Assembly: GCF_016714275.1 (NCBI RefSeq)
Contig: NZ_JADJNP010000001.1
Location: 744,001 to 808,000 of the forward strand
Direction of reading: 5' to 3'
DNA from: Tessaracoccus sp.
GTDB taxonomy: Bacteria; Actinomycetota; Actinomycetes; Propionibacteriales; Propionibacteriaceae
DNA length: 64,000 nt
Under the pieces are notes generated by a model. It saw nothing but the letters and a program-made list of their open reading frames with translations. It searched no databases and had not been told where the DNA came from. Made by a program: the position numbers and the translations under genes. Below, in pieces: positions 25,104 through 33,032 of the stretch. Position 1 is the first letter of the stretch, and every line of letters begins with the position of its first letter.

Positions 25104-26657
25104 TCACTTCTCGAACGATGAAGGCACTGGGAAGTAGCTCTTCAGGAAGCGATCGATCACGGCGTCCTCGATGGGCACGAGGCCCTCCCCGGGGGCGTCG
25201 TTGAGACAGAAGACATCTCGGTCTCGTGCCCGCTGCAGGAGATCGAGGCGCCTGATATCGGCGGAGTCCTGGATGTTGAAGTAGTTGTAGCGCAGGGAGG
25301 CCCGCACCGCTGAGCCCGTCATCTGCGCGTAGTAGTGGAACAGTTGATCCGCAACGATGTCGTCGTGGTGCCGGAACCGGTGCGACGTGGTTTCGGCGTA
25401 TGCCGCCGCGAACTCCTCCTCCATCCGCTGGTGCACCGAGCGTAACTGCGGGTAGGGCGTGTGCTTGATCGCCCGCGAGACCGTGACGCCGAACCTCTCC
25501 TGGAGGAGCGCCCTGATGTTGCGCGACAGGTTGAAGTGCGGCCCCTCCTCGATGCGGGGTGAGCCGAATGGGCGGCGGTTGTTGGCCGGCGAAACCCGCG
25601 CATGCCCGAATGGCGTGAAGAACCGGTCCGGCGTGATCCACCGACCGATGAAAAAATCATCGTTCATGAAGATGTAGTGCTCGCTCAATCCCGCGATGTG
25701 GTGCAGGGACGAGATGATCGCGTTGGAGTTGAAGGTAGGCAGGTTCGCCGGGTCCGTGAAGATGTCGCGGTGGTCGACGACCTGGATCTTCGGGTTGTTC
25801 ACATCAAGCCACGCGGGCACCTGATCGTCGGTGACCAGATAGATCTTCCGCACCCACGGGGCGAAGTACTCGAGCGAACGAAGCGAATACCGCAACTCCT
25901 CATGGTCGGCGAAACGCGAGGCCGTCGTCGCCTCGGGATGATACTCGACCCCCCGCTCGTCCGCCTCCGCGCGGGCACGCTTCTCGCGCCAACGCGGGTC
26001 GCTGCCGTCAACCCAGGTGTAGACCACGTCGATGGGAAACACCACGTCGTCCACCATCCGCTGCGCGAAAACAGCGGGGGTCTGCACTGTCATCCCGTGC
26101 CACTGCGCAGGAACCAGAGCGAACTCGGAGAGTGGCAGCTGCTTGGATGCCGCGTTCTCCCGGGGGGCTACCAGATACTCCGCACCGTCGAGTTCCTCCG
26201 TCGCCCAGAACTCAAGCTCGCAACCGAACTGCGCACGGATGATCCAGGGTACGTCGTTCAGCTTGCGCGGCTTGAAGATCGCCAACACATCCTCGGAGCA
26301 CAAGCTCGCAGCGTCGGCGCTCGCGAGGGGGAACTCGCGGTCAAAGTACCGCTTCTTGATCCGCACCCAGTAGCCGAGCTCACCTAGCCTCCGCAGGGCG
26401 GAGCTCACGCGCTCCCTGTCTGCGGCATGGACTCCCACCTTGCTGGCGTTGTCAGTCTCGCGGCCGAAGCTCCACGCTTGGATCCCCTCCTGCTCCAGCG
26501 CCTCAAGGACATCTGTCAGCGATGCCGTCAAGATGCGCACTGGAGTCCGCGCATCGGCGCGCACCGGGTGGGAAAGGGCCGCTGGGCGAACGCGGTCCCA
26601 GGTGCGGGCTCCTGCACGAATCCGGCGCTTGATCAGCGCCTTGGCGTCACTGAGCAT
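25104..26657 (-). CDS. Stealth-family capsular polysaccharide phosphotransferase
   Basis: The 517-residue protein has the same architecture as the Stealth protein at 10783-12375. The N-terminal ~215 residues (VRILTASLTDVLEALEQEG, GYWVRIKKRYF, CELEFWATEELDGAEYLVAP) are followed by DVVYTWVDGSDPRWREKRAR, HEELRYSLRSLEYFAPWV, LPTFNSNAIISSLHHI, FMNDDFFIG, HTPYPQLRSVHQRMEEEF and LNDAPGEGLVPIED...VPSSFEK. The core from the TWVDGSDPRW motif to RFFTP is almost identical in protein and DNA to that paralogue, while the flanks differ. The ATG has GCGGAGG five bases upstream. It points away from the GH16 genes' terminator and converges on the pyruvyl-transferase operon. Confidence 0.85.
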   Translation of the reverse strand: MLSDAKALIKRRIRAGARTWDRVRPAALSHPVRADARTPVRILTASLTDVLEALEQEGIQAWSFGRETDNASKVGVHAADRERVSSALRRLGELGYWVRIKKRYFDREFPLASADAASLCSEDVLAIFKPRKLNDVPWIIRAQFGCELEFWATEELDGAEYLVAPRENAASKQLPLSEFALVPAQWHGMTVQTPAVFAQRMVDDVVFPIDVVYTWVDGSDPRWREKRARAEADERGVEYHPEATTASRFADHEELRYSLRSLEYFAPWVRKIYLVTDDQVPAWLDVNNPKIQVVDHRDIFTDPANLPTFNSNAIISSLHHIAGLSEHYIFMNDDFFIGRWITPDRFFTPFGHARVSPANNRRPFGSPRIEEGPHFNLSRNIRALLQERFGVTVSRAIKHTPYPQLRSVHQRMEEEFAAAYAETTSHRFRHHDDIVADQLFHYYAQMTGSAVRASLRYNYFNIQDSADIRRLDLLQRARDRDVFCLNDAPGEGLVPIEDAVIDRFLKSYFPVPSSFEK

Positions 26658-26717
26658 GGGACCTCCGCTTCCTGTCCGGTCGGTATGGTGACTAGCAGCA
26701 TAGCGACGGCGTCACCC

Positions 26718-26815
26718 CTACGGCTCGGCTACCTTGCCGCCGCCTCTGGCGAGGGGGCTTCTCCTTGCTGCCGGAGACGACGTTCTCCATAGTCTCCATG
26801 GATATTACGCTCTTG
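26718..26815 (-). pseudogene. Decayed 3' end of a beta-helix protein gene
   Basis: On the minus strand this stretch reads ISMETMENVVSGSKEK and then, after a one-base frame change, ARGGGKVAEP followed by a stop. This matches the C-terminus of the beta-helix protein at 12380 (GKLETVKNSVSGGKKK, TRSGGKVVKL, stop), and the DNA is visibly related. Nothing else of that gene is recognisable here. It lies just upstream of the Stealth gene at 25104-26657, and the intact beta-helix gene also neighbours a Stealth paralogue, so it is probably a leftover of an older duplicated block. Confidence 0.6.
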
Positions 26816-26932
26816 TGCGCGTCTGAGATCGGTCGAGTGCGTCCCGTCCCGCGCGGCTCAGCGATCACCGGAACACTGGCTCACCCATCCGCGGAGCAGC
26901 GGCTCTCACCGAGCGCAATAAGCAAACTACTA

Positions 26933-26955
26933 CCCCGCGTAGATCGGACGCGGGG
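26933..26955 (-). terminator. Hairpin terminator after the GH16 gene pair
   Basis: CCCCGCG and CGCGGGG make a 7-bp GC stem around a nine-base loop, seven bases beyond the stop codon of the minus-strand GH16 gene. The minus strand continues with a T-rich stretch (AGTAGTTTGCTTATTG), so it fits an intrinsic terminator. Confidence 0.6.
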
Positions 26956-26962
26956 AGAGGCT

Positions 26963-28135
26963 TTAGTTACGCTTCTCCCACGCCTCGATCCAGTCGACGC
27001 TCATGCTCGCCTCACCGAGATCGGTCTCGACCACGCCCGGCAGGCTCTGTTTGGGCTCGGTCAAGAGCGGCAGTTCCCAGTCGGAAGTCAATAGGCTCAT
27101 GATGAGGATGTACTCGTCGCCCTTCACCGCCGTGGCCTTGATCCGGCTGGTCTCCACCCCGTCGAGGCGGAAGATGAACTCCTTCCGGGTCCACTCCACC
27201 GAGAAGACGTGGTACTCGTCCCACCACTGGCGATCCGCCGCCGCATCCTCAAGGACATAGCCGCCGAGCTGGGTCAGTTTCCCATTTTCCTCAACGTCAG
27301 CGTGGACGATGTTGCTCACGCCCTTGCCGTAGCCGAATGCCTCGATCATGTCGATCTCGGCTCCCTTCGGGGTCTGCGTGCCGTTGTTGCGCGTCGTCTG
27401 AATCCATACCGAGCCATGCATGCCCTGGCCCACGGGAAACTTCACGCGCGCCGCGACGATGCCCTCAGGGATCCGGAACGACGTGCTGGTGTCGACCATG
27501 CCGTTGGCAAAGACTCCCTCCGGGCACCCTTCGACGTCGATCGCCTGCGCCTTCTCCAATGCCTCCGCCCGCTCGTCGCCCTTCAGCTTCTCGGCGGCCG
27601 CGATCGCGGCCGCCTTCTTGTCCTTCTGGGCCTTCCTTGCCGCGCGCTCGACCGCCTGGATCTCTTCGCGGTCCGCAGAGCTATCGGCGTCCAGCTTCCG
27701 GATCGACGCGATGAACTTCCCGTCTTCGACACGCGCCATCTCCGGGCGAGGAGCGGAGCACAAGCGGCTGCCGGCGTACACACCTGGGGCGCGGGTGGTC
27801 CAGGCGTCGCCGAGGCGCGAGCCTTTGAAGTCGTCTCGGAATACGCGCTTCCAGCCGTCAGCCTTCAGCGCTGCTGCCGAGAGGTCGACCTTCTCAGGTG
27901 TCGGCTCGGCATCGGGTGTGGGAGACGGCTCTGGGGTTGGCGAATCCGACGGCTCGGGACTCGCCACGCGCGTTGGGGCCGGGGACTGGCTGACGGAGGG
28001 GGCGATCTGCGGGACCGCACCGCCGCCGATCCCGCGGAGGCTCGCCGTGGCCGCGGCTAGCCCCACCACCACGAGCACGCCCGCGACGGCGTAGCCCGCC
28101 ACCCGCCGGCGGCTGATCGCATCGCGCGGGCTCAT
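26963..28135 (-). CDS. Membrane-anchored or secreted GH16-like protein
   Basis: The 390-residue product has a basic N-terminus and one hydrophobic segment (VAGYAVAGVLVVVGLAAATA), then a Pro/Ser/Thr/Glu-rich stalk and a GH16-type domain. The catalytic GH16 signature is intact (GAEIDMIEAFGYGKG, with E-x-D-x-x-E). Family members hydrolyse or transglycosylate beta-linked glycans. Between the second beta segment and NGMVDTSTS lies a ~55-residue Lys/Ala/Glu-rich helical insertion (AARKAQKDKKAAAIAAAEKL and on), framed by two cysteines. The ATG overlaps the upstream GH16 stop (ATGA), so the pair is translationally coupled; the longer frame to 28378 lies inside that gene and is rejected. The activity may be wall-polysaccharide trimming or attachment. 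Confidence 0.82.
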   Translation of the reverse strand: MSPRDAISRRRVAGYAVAGVLVVVGLAAATASLRGIGGGAVPQIAPSVSQSPAPTRVASPEPSDSPTPEPSPTPDAEPTPEKVDLSAAALKADGWKRVFRDDFKGSRLGDAWTTRAPGVYAGSRLCSAPRPEMARVEDGKFIASIRKLDADSSADREEIQAVERAARKAQKDKKAAAIAAAEKLKGDERAEALEKAQAIDVEGCPEGVFANGMVDTSTSFRIPEGIVAARVKFPVGQGMHGSVWIQTTRNNGTQTPKGAEIDMIEAFGYGKGVSNIVHADVEENGKLTQLGGYVLEDAAADRQWWDEYHVFSVEWTRKEFIFRLDGVETSRIKATAVKGDEYILIMSLLTSDWELPLLTEPKQSLPGVVETDLGEASMSVDWIEAWEKRN

Positions 28136-29457
28136 GCCTTCTCCCACGCCTCGACCCAAGCGACGTACACCTTCGACTTGGACACGTTCGCCTTCTTCAC
28201 GGTGGACGCCTTGACGCCAGAGCCAGACATGCTCACAGGGTTCGTGAGCAGCGGCAGCTCCCAGTCCGAGGACAGCAGGCTCATGATCAACTGCTGCCGA
28301 TCGCCCTTGACGTTGGACTTCGACAACCGCATGGTCTCCACGCCGTCGATGCGGTAGATGTAGGTCTTCCCAGACCACTCAACGGAGTAGACGTGGTACT
28401 TGTCCCACCACTTGGGATCCTTCGTCTTGGAGGCGAGGACGTAGGCGCCGGACCCGACGAGGGTCCCATTCTTCTTCTCGTCCGAGTGGAGGAAGTTGAT
28501 GACGCCCTTCCCGTAGCCGAAAGACTCGACGATGTCGATCTCCGTTCCGCGGGGCTTCGCGGAACCGCTGCGCGTGGTCTGCAACCAGACCGAGCCGTGG
28601 AACCCCTGGCCCTTCGGGAACTTCACGCGCGCGGCCACAATGCCGCTCGGCATGGAGAAGCTCGTGCTGGTGTCGACGATCCCGTTGAGGAACACGCCGT
28701 TCACACAGCCCTTGGTCTCCATCGCCTCTGCCGCCTTGAGCGCCTTCTTCTTCGCGTCGCCCTTCAGCTTCTTGGCCGCCTTGATGGCGGCGTCCCGCTT
28801 CGCCTTCTGGACCTTCTTGGCCACCTTGTTGGCGGCGGCGATCATCGCCTTGTCCGCCTTCGACTTGGGGTCCAGCCGCCGAATCGACAGCACCGCGGTG
28901 TGGTTCTTGACCTCGACCATGCTCGGATCCGATGCGGCACAGGCGCGACCTCCGCTAAACCTGCCCGGGGCGCGCGTGGTCCACTTCGAACTCAGTTCGC
29001 GACCACCGAACCCGTCCCGGAAGGTGCGCTTCCACTGGGAGCCGCCCTCGACCGATGGGCTCGCCGCTGCAGCAACCGTCTTCTTCTTCACCTTCGTCTT
29101 GTCGGCGACGGCACGATACGTGCCGGTCCCGATTTTGGAGACGGTGAAGGAGGCGCGGCCCTTCTTGTCCATCTCGGCGGTGGCGACCTGCTTCCACTTC
29201 TTGCCCTGTTTCAGCTGAAGCGAGACGGGCCGCCCCTTCACCGCCTTGCTGAAGGTCGCGACCGCCACCCGCTTCTTGCCGTAGGTCACGGGATCAATGA
29301 CGAGCTTGGCCTTCTTATCCACCTTCACGGAGGACTTCAGCGCGGCCGCCGACACCTTCACGGTCTGCGCCGCCTGTGCCGTCACGGGTGCTACCGGCCC
29401 CGCCACGAGGACCGTCGTGGCCAGTAACACAGCTATCAGCAGTCGCAGTCTCTTCAT
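28132..29457 (-). CDS. Secreted GH16-like protein with one Ig-like repeat
   Basis: The 441-residue product has a signal peptide (LLIAVLLATTVLVAGPVAPV), one ~85-residue beta-rich repeat (KGRPVSLQLKQGKKWKQVAT, GTYRAVAD), and a GH16-type domain with the catalytic GTEIDIVESFGYGKG. It has the same Lys/Ala-rich helical insertion as its neighbour, here especially basic (KVAKKVQKAKRDAAIKAAKK). The overall pI should be very high, which suits binding to an anionic wall polymer. The start at 29457 has GAGG upstream. A TATCGT on the minus strand (29514-29519) is a possible -10. It is the first gene of a two-gene operon. Confidence 0.82.
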   Translation of the reverse strand: MKRLRLLIAVLLATTVLVAGPVAPVTAQAAQTVKVSAAALKSSVKVDKKAKLVIDPVTYGKKRVAVATFSKAVKGRPVSLQLKQGKKWKQVATAEMDKKGRASFTVSKIGTGTYRAVADKTKVKKKTVAAAASPSVEGGSQWKRTFRDGFGGRELSSKWTTRAPGRFSGGRACAASDPSMVEVKNHTAVLSIRRLDPKSKADKAMIAAANKVAKKVQKAKRDAAIKAAKKLKGDAKKKALKAAEAMETKGCVNGVFLNGIVDTSTSFSMPSGIVAARVKFPKGQGFHGSVWLQTTRSGSAKPRGTEIDIVESFGYGKGVINFLHSDEKKNGTLVGSGAYVLASKTKDPKWWDKYHVYSVEWSGKTYIYRIDGVETMRLSKSNVKGDRQQLIMSLLSSDWELPLLTNPVSMSGSGVKASTVKKANVSKSKVYVAWVEAWEKA

Positions 29458-29561
29458 CTCGCCTACCTCGTTTCCTCAGATTCGTCCCTCGCTGAGCGCG
29501 GACGGAGTTGTCCACGATACAGGGCGACCCGACCAGTGCTGAACTCACCTTCGACGCCTGA

Positions 29562-29762
29562 CTGCGCACAAGCTCCGCCGCCCTGGCCGTGGCCGCGTTG
29601 AATCTGACCCGCGCCGCCGGAAGGGCCGCCTCAACAGCGCTCGGGCAAGCCCACACCGCAACCGTGCGCAGCTACCTGGTCACCGTCGCGGCCCGCGTCG
29701 CGAACCAGGCCCGTGACCTGACAGCTGACCAACCCGCCCCACCCGGGGCCACTGTCCCGCGT
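29562..29762 (+). pseudogene. C-terminal remnant of an IS1380-type transposase
   Basis: The plus frame reads ALNLTRAAGRAAS, then ATVRSYLVTVAARVANQARD and LTADQP, which matches the familiar tail of actinobacterial IS1380-family transposases (NLTRAAG...TATIR..L...PAR). A stop codon lies at 29559-29561 and no DDE region is present, so the gene is broken. It ends where the IS3-family element begins. The recognition rests on this short motif only. Confidence 0.45.
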
Positions 29763-30760
29763 CAAGTAGTTGGCAGGATTTCTTCTCTTTCGAAGTTGGG
29801 GATGGTGGGGTCGGCCAGGCCCAGGTGCACCTCCATCGGCCGGTTCCAGGCGATGGCCTCGTGCGGGCGGATCTCGTTGTACTCGATGCGGTAGTCCTCG
29901 GCGCGTTCGACGAGCGTGAGCGCGTCGGGGATGTCGTCGAGGAACAGCCGCTCGTACTTCAGCGTCCCGAACCCGCGTTCGCGTGACCCGTTCTGCCCGG
30001 GCGATTTCACTCGGGTGCGGACGTGCCGCAGCTCGGGGTGGCGCATGATGAACAGCTCGAAGTTCAGCGACCGGAACGGGCCGCCGTTGTCCGTGACGAT
30101 CGTGACGACGGGCAGTAGCTCTCCCGTCTCGGCATCGACCTCGCACTGGTCGATGAGCGGGTGCCCGAACATGACCTCGTAGTCGGCGAGGGCGAGCTCG
30201 ATCGCGGCGATCGCGTCATGCTGATTCGCCGTCGGTGACGTGTGAAACGGATGCTCGACCTTGGAGAACCAGTCCCGGCACCCCGCGATCCGCCACGTCC
30301 CGCCGGTGGTGGTCTCGAACTCGCTGAAGTCCAGCTGCCACACCTGATTCGGTCCCGTCGGGTTCCTCGCGAACGCGGCCTTGCGGTCCTTCGCCAGCTC
30401 CCGACGCTGCTTCTGATATTCGGACGGCAGGATCAGCCCGTCATCGCGCAGCAGCCGCAGCACGGTTGCCTGCGACACTTTATGCCCGTCGTGGCGGGTC
30501 ATCGCCCAGATCTTCCGATGCCCCCACTCCGGCTTCTTCAACGCATGCGCGGTGACCAGCGGCCGGGCCGCGTCCCGCGCCGGCTGCGGCCACGGACCCT
30601 TCACCGGCCGTTCGGTCTTCACCTTGGCCTGCCAGCGCCGCCAGGTCCGCTCGGGCATGTCGATCAGCTTGCAGAACCTCGCGGTCGACATGCCCGACTC
30701 CACACGGATCACCTCGAGGTCCTCGAAGGGCCCAGACGGCCCTCGGCACTCTTCTTCCAC
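29762..30760 (-). CDS. IS3-family transposase OrfB (DDE integrase domain)
   Basis: The product is an rve-type integrase core: QVWQLDFSEFETTTGG contains the first Asp, VTIVTDNGGPFRSLNFELF the second, and GSRERGFGTLKYERLF the Glu. An HTH_21-like segment (LKKPEWGHRKIWAMTRHDGH) precedes it. The frame lies -1 relative to OrfA and overlaps it by 52 bases, the usual arrangement for producing the OrfAB fusion transposase by programmed -1 frameshifting; independent initiation is unlikely. The frame is uninterrupted, so the element may still be active. Confidence 0.85.
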   Translation of the reverse strand: MEEECRGPSGPFEDLEVIRVESGMSTARFCKLIDMPERTWRRWQAKVKTERPVKGPWPQPARDAARPLVTAHALKKPEWGHRKIWAMTRHDGHKVSQATVLRLLRDDGLILPSEYQKQRRELAKDRKAAFARNPTGPNQVWQLDFSEFETTTGGTWRIAGCRDWFSKVEHPFHTSPTANQHDAIAAIELALADYEVMFGHPLIDQCEVDAETGELLPVVTIVTDNGGPFRSLNFELFIMRHPELRHVRTRVKSPGQNGSRERGFGTLKYERLFLDDIPDALTLVERAEDYRIEYNEIRPHEAIAWNRPMEVHLGLADPTIPNFEREEILPTT

Positions 30761-31026
30761 ACACGGATCTCGACCGCCGCCTCGCCGAGGGCCTGGGTCA
30801 GCTCGGCGACCTCGTCCTGAAGCTGCTGCTCCCGCGACGAGGGCTTGGACTTGCCCGCCTCGATGCCGGCCCTCCCGCCCTCGAGGAACTGACGCTTCCA
30901 GTTCCCGATCGCCTGCTCGGACACCTTCTCACGACGGGCCGCCTCAGCGATCGAGATCTCACCCTGCAGCACGGACAACACAATGCGGAGCTTCTTCTCC
31001 ACCGGGATCGTCGGGGCACGACTCAT
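30709..31026 (-). CDS. IS3-family OrfA (helix-turn-helix)
   Basis: The 105-residue protein has an N-terminal helix-turn-helix (KLRIVLSVLQGEISIAEAAR, VSEQAIGNWKRQFLEGG) and a C-terminal leucine-zipper-like stretch (QQLQDEVAELTQALGEAAVE), the standard OrfA layout for terminal repeat binding and multimerisation. The start codon at 31026 lies inside the 103-bp repeat created by the IS1634 insertion, so the gene survived intact although the element was interrupted 40 bases upstream. Confidence 0.85.
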   Translation of the reverse strand: MSRAPTIPVEKKLRIVLSVLQGEISIAEAARREKVSEQAIGNWKRQFLEGGRAGIEAGKSKPSSREQQLQDEVAELTQALGEAAVEIRVWKKSAEGRLGPSRTSR

Positions 31027-31066
31027 GACTCAGACCTTTCGATAGGGGCGTTGCCTCAGCAACTAA
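30964..31066. repeat. 103-bp direct repeat, left copy (target duplication of IS1634 copy 1)
   Basis: The 103 bases from CTGCAGCACGG to CAGCAACTAA are repeated exactly at 32725-32827, directly on the other side of the IS1634-family element. The repeat includes the first 63 bases of orfA and the adjoining IS3 end. Unusually long target duplications are documented for IS1634 and its relative IS1549. Confidence 0.9.
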
Positions 31067-32724
31067 CCCGACTTGGGCCAGATTAGTCAGGTTTTCGCGA
31101 GTCGGTGGATGAGGGCCTGGGCGTCGGTGGGGAGTGGTGTGGCGGCGTGGACGATGTGGCCGTTGATGTTGAGTTCGAAGGTGCGGTAGCGTTTCAGGGT
31201 GCGGACCAGACGGCGTAGGGAGAGCCCCGTGCGGTGTTCGAGTTCGTGGCCAACAGCCATCGCGGCCATCACGATGGTCAGGTGCGCATCGATCGAGTCC
31301 TTCTTGCGGTGGTAGATCGGTCTGGCCTTCAGATCGGTCTTTGACATGCGAAATGCCTTCTCAATCCGTAGAAGCTGGCGGTAGGCGTTGATCACTTGCT
31401 CGGCGTTGAGGTCGATCTGGTTGGTTTCGTAGCCCTTGATCCCGGCCAGCGCGGTGTTCTTCTCGGCGAGTTCGTAGTTCACGGTCTTGGTCGGCTTGTG
31501 GAGGTCGACGTACCGGTTGCGTTTCACCGCGGTCTTCCCCGCGACGGCGTCTTCGGCTTTGCGGACCTGTTCGGCGATGCCTTTCCGGGACCGCCGCGCC
31601 CGGTCGGCTGAGTACTGGTAGTAGGTGATCGAGTGCGGGATCCCGTCAGGGCCTCTGCCGCTGCGATCAGCGATCGTCCAGATCTGCCCGTCGACATAGT
31701 CGGTGTCGGGGTGTTCGCGCCGCCACCGCGCGATCGGGTAGGGCACCTGAGCGAACTTGGTGCCGAGGATGTAGCCCAGTCCGGCATCGATGATCGACTT
31801 CTTGTTGCCGGCCGAAAACATGCCGGAGTCGGCGACCACGGTGACTCGGGTCAGGTCGTAGGTGCGTTGCAGCTGCTCGATCATCGGCAGCATGGTCAGC
31901 TTCTCGGACTTGTTGCCCTCGAACGCCGCCACCGCAAGCGGGAACCCTGTCTCATCAGCCAGGAGCCCGACGGTGATTTGGGGCTCCAAACGTCGCTCTT
32001 TCGAGTATCCGGGTATCCGGAGCTCGTCAGGGGGTGTCGGTCTCGAAATACAACGTGGTCACATCGAAGAGCACCAGGACACCGGGGCCGATACCCGCTT
32101 TGGCTGCGCAGGCCCTTGTCAATCCGTCTTGGAACCCTGGTTTCGCGTACACCGGGAGCCGGCGCTTGATCGTGCGGTACGACGCGGACCGGATGCCGAT
32201 CTCGGCCAGAGTCTCGATCGAGTCGAGCTTGGAGCCGGGATGCACGATCCTGGCCATCACCAAATGCTCGAACACCTCGTCACCATTAGTAGCGGTGTCG
32301 AACCCCAGGCTGCGGTACACGCCTTGGATCGCGTCGATGAGATACCCGGCACGCTCCCCAGCGATCGCGAGCGGCGCCTCCACCGAGCCGGTCGCAGCCT
32401 TGGCGGCGTCGCCGTCGAGAGCCAGCCGAGGTTGCCGGTCGTCGATCAAGCGCTGCGCACGCGCGTTCAGCAGTACGAGTTCTTCGTCAGTGTGAGCCGA
32501 GCCGATGTGATCAAGAACAGGCTTGTTGTCACGGTAGTGCCAGATCACCTGCACCGCACGGGCACCAGAGGCCGTCGGCACCACACGGATCCGAGGCAAA
32601 ACCATGCCTGAACCCTACCCACACTCCCAGATTTAGTCAGGAAAACAGGCCTTCCCAGACACTGTCACCCCCTTGTCACAAAGGGTTCAACCAAGCAACT
32701 TTCCAAGGCGTGGCCCAAGTCGGG
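31067..32724 (-). mobile_element. IS1634-family insertion sequence, copy 1
   Basis: The 1658-bp element is bounded by perfect 14-bp inverted repeats CCCGACTTGGGCCA (31067-31080) and TGGCCCAAGTCGGG (32711-32724). It encodes an IS4-superfamily (IS1634-type) transposase on the minus strand and is inserted in the IS3 element, with a 103-bp target duplication. A second copy in the opposite orientation lies at 35412-37065. The copies are almost identical apart from four one-base length differences and at least one codon change. Confidence 0.92.
31087..32605 (-). pseudogene. IS1634-family transposase, frameshifted (copy 1)
   Basis: The N-terminal part (MVLPRIRVVPTASGARAVQV to TTLYFETDTP) stops at 32027, and the C-terminal part restarts at MEPQITVGLLADETGFPLAV. 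The break is an extra C in a run of five Cs near 32031; the other copy has four Cs here and reads through DTPDELRIPGYSKERRLEP. The DDE residues are spread over both parts. Unless the extra base is a sequencing error, this copy makes no full transposase. Confidence 0.85.
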
Positions 32725-32827
32725 CTGCAGCACGGACAACACAATGCGGAGCTTCTTCTCCACCGGGATCGTCGGGGCACGACTCATGACTCAGACCTTT
32801 CGATAGGGGCGTTGCCTCAGCAACTAA
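32725..32827. repeat. 103-bp direct repeat, right copy (target duplication of IS1634 copy 1)
   Basis: This is an exact copy of 30964-31066. It carries an orphan piece of orfA (start codon and first codons) and the right end of the IS3 element. The ~200 bases beyond it up to 33032 contain no recognisable gene. Confidence 0.9.
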
Positions 32828-33032
32828 CTACCCCTGCCACATAGTCTGACGCGCGACACCACGACACAAGGAAACACAAAGTGGAAACCCATGGCAGACC
32901 CGCAGCCCCGCCAGGCCCACTTCCACCACCGCCCGCCTAGGAACCCCCGAAGCGGACCAACCCGATACCGGCTCGGCGGATCGGGGCTGGACCGGGCTGA
33001 ACCAGCACCGGCGGCGTAAAAGGTCGAAATTG

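Larger units (their letters stand above)
29762..32830 (-). mobile_element. IS3-family insertion sequence, interrupted by an IS1634-family element
   Basis: The element holds orfA and orfB in overlapping frames, reading on the minus strand. Its left edge is placed at the orfB stop, where TAGTTGGCAGG begins (29767). Its right edge is at about 32830, where the minus strand reads TAGTTAGTTGCTGAGG; these two ends are imperfect inverted repeats. The right ~100 bases are present twice (30964-31066 and 32725-32827) because an IS1634 element inserted there and duplicated its target. Exact outer ends and the short target duplication of IS3 itself could not be fixed. Confidence 0.65.
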
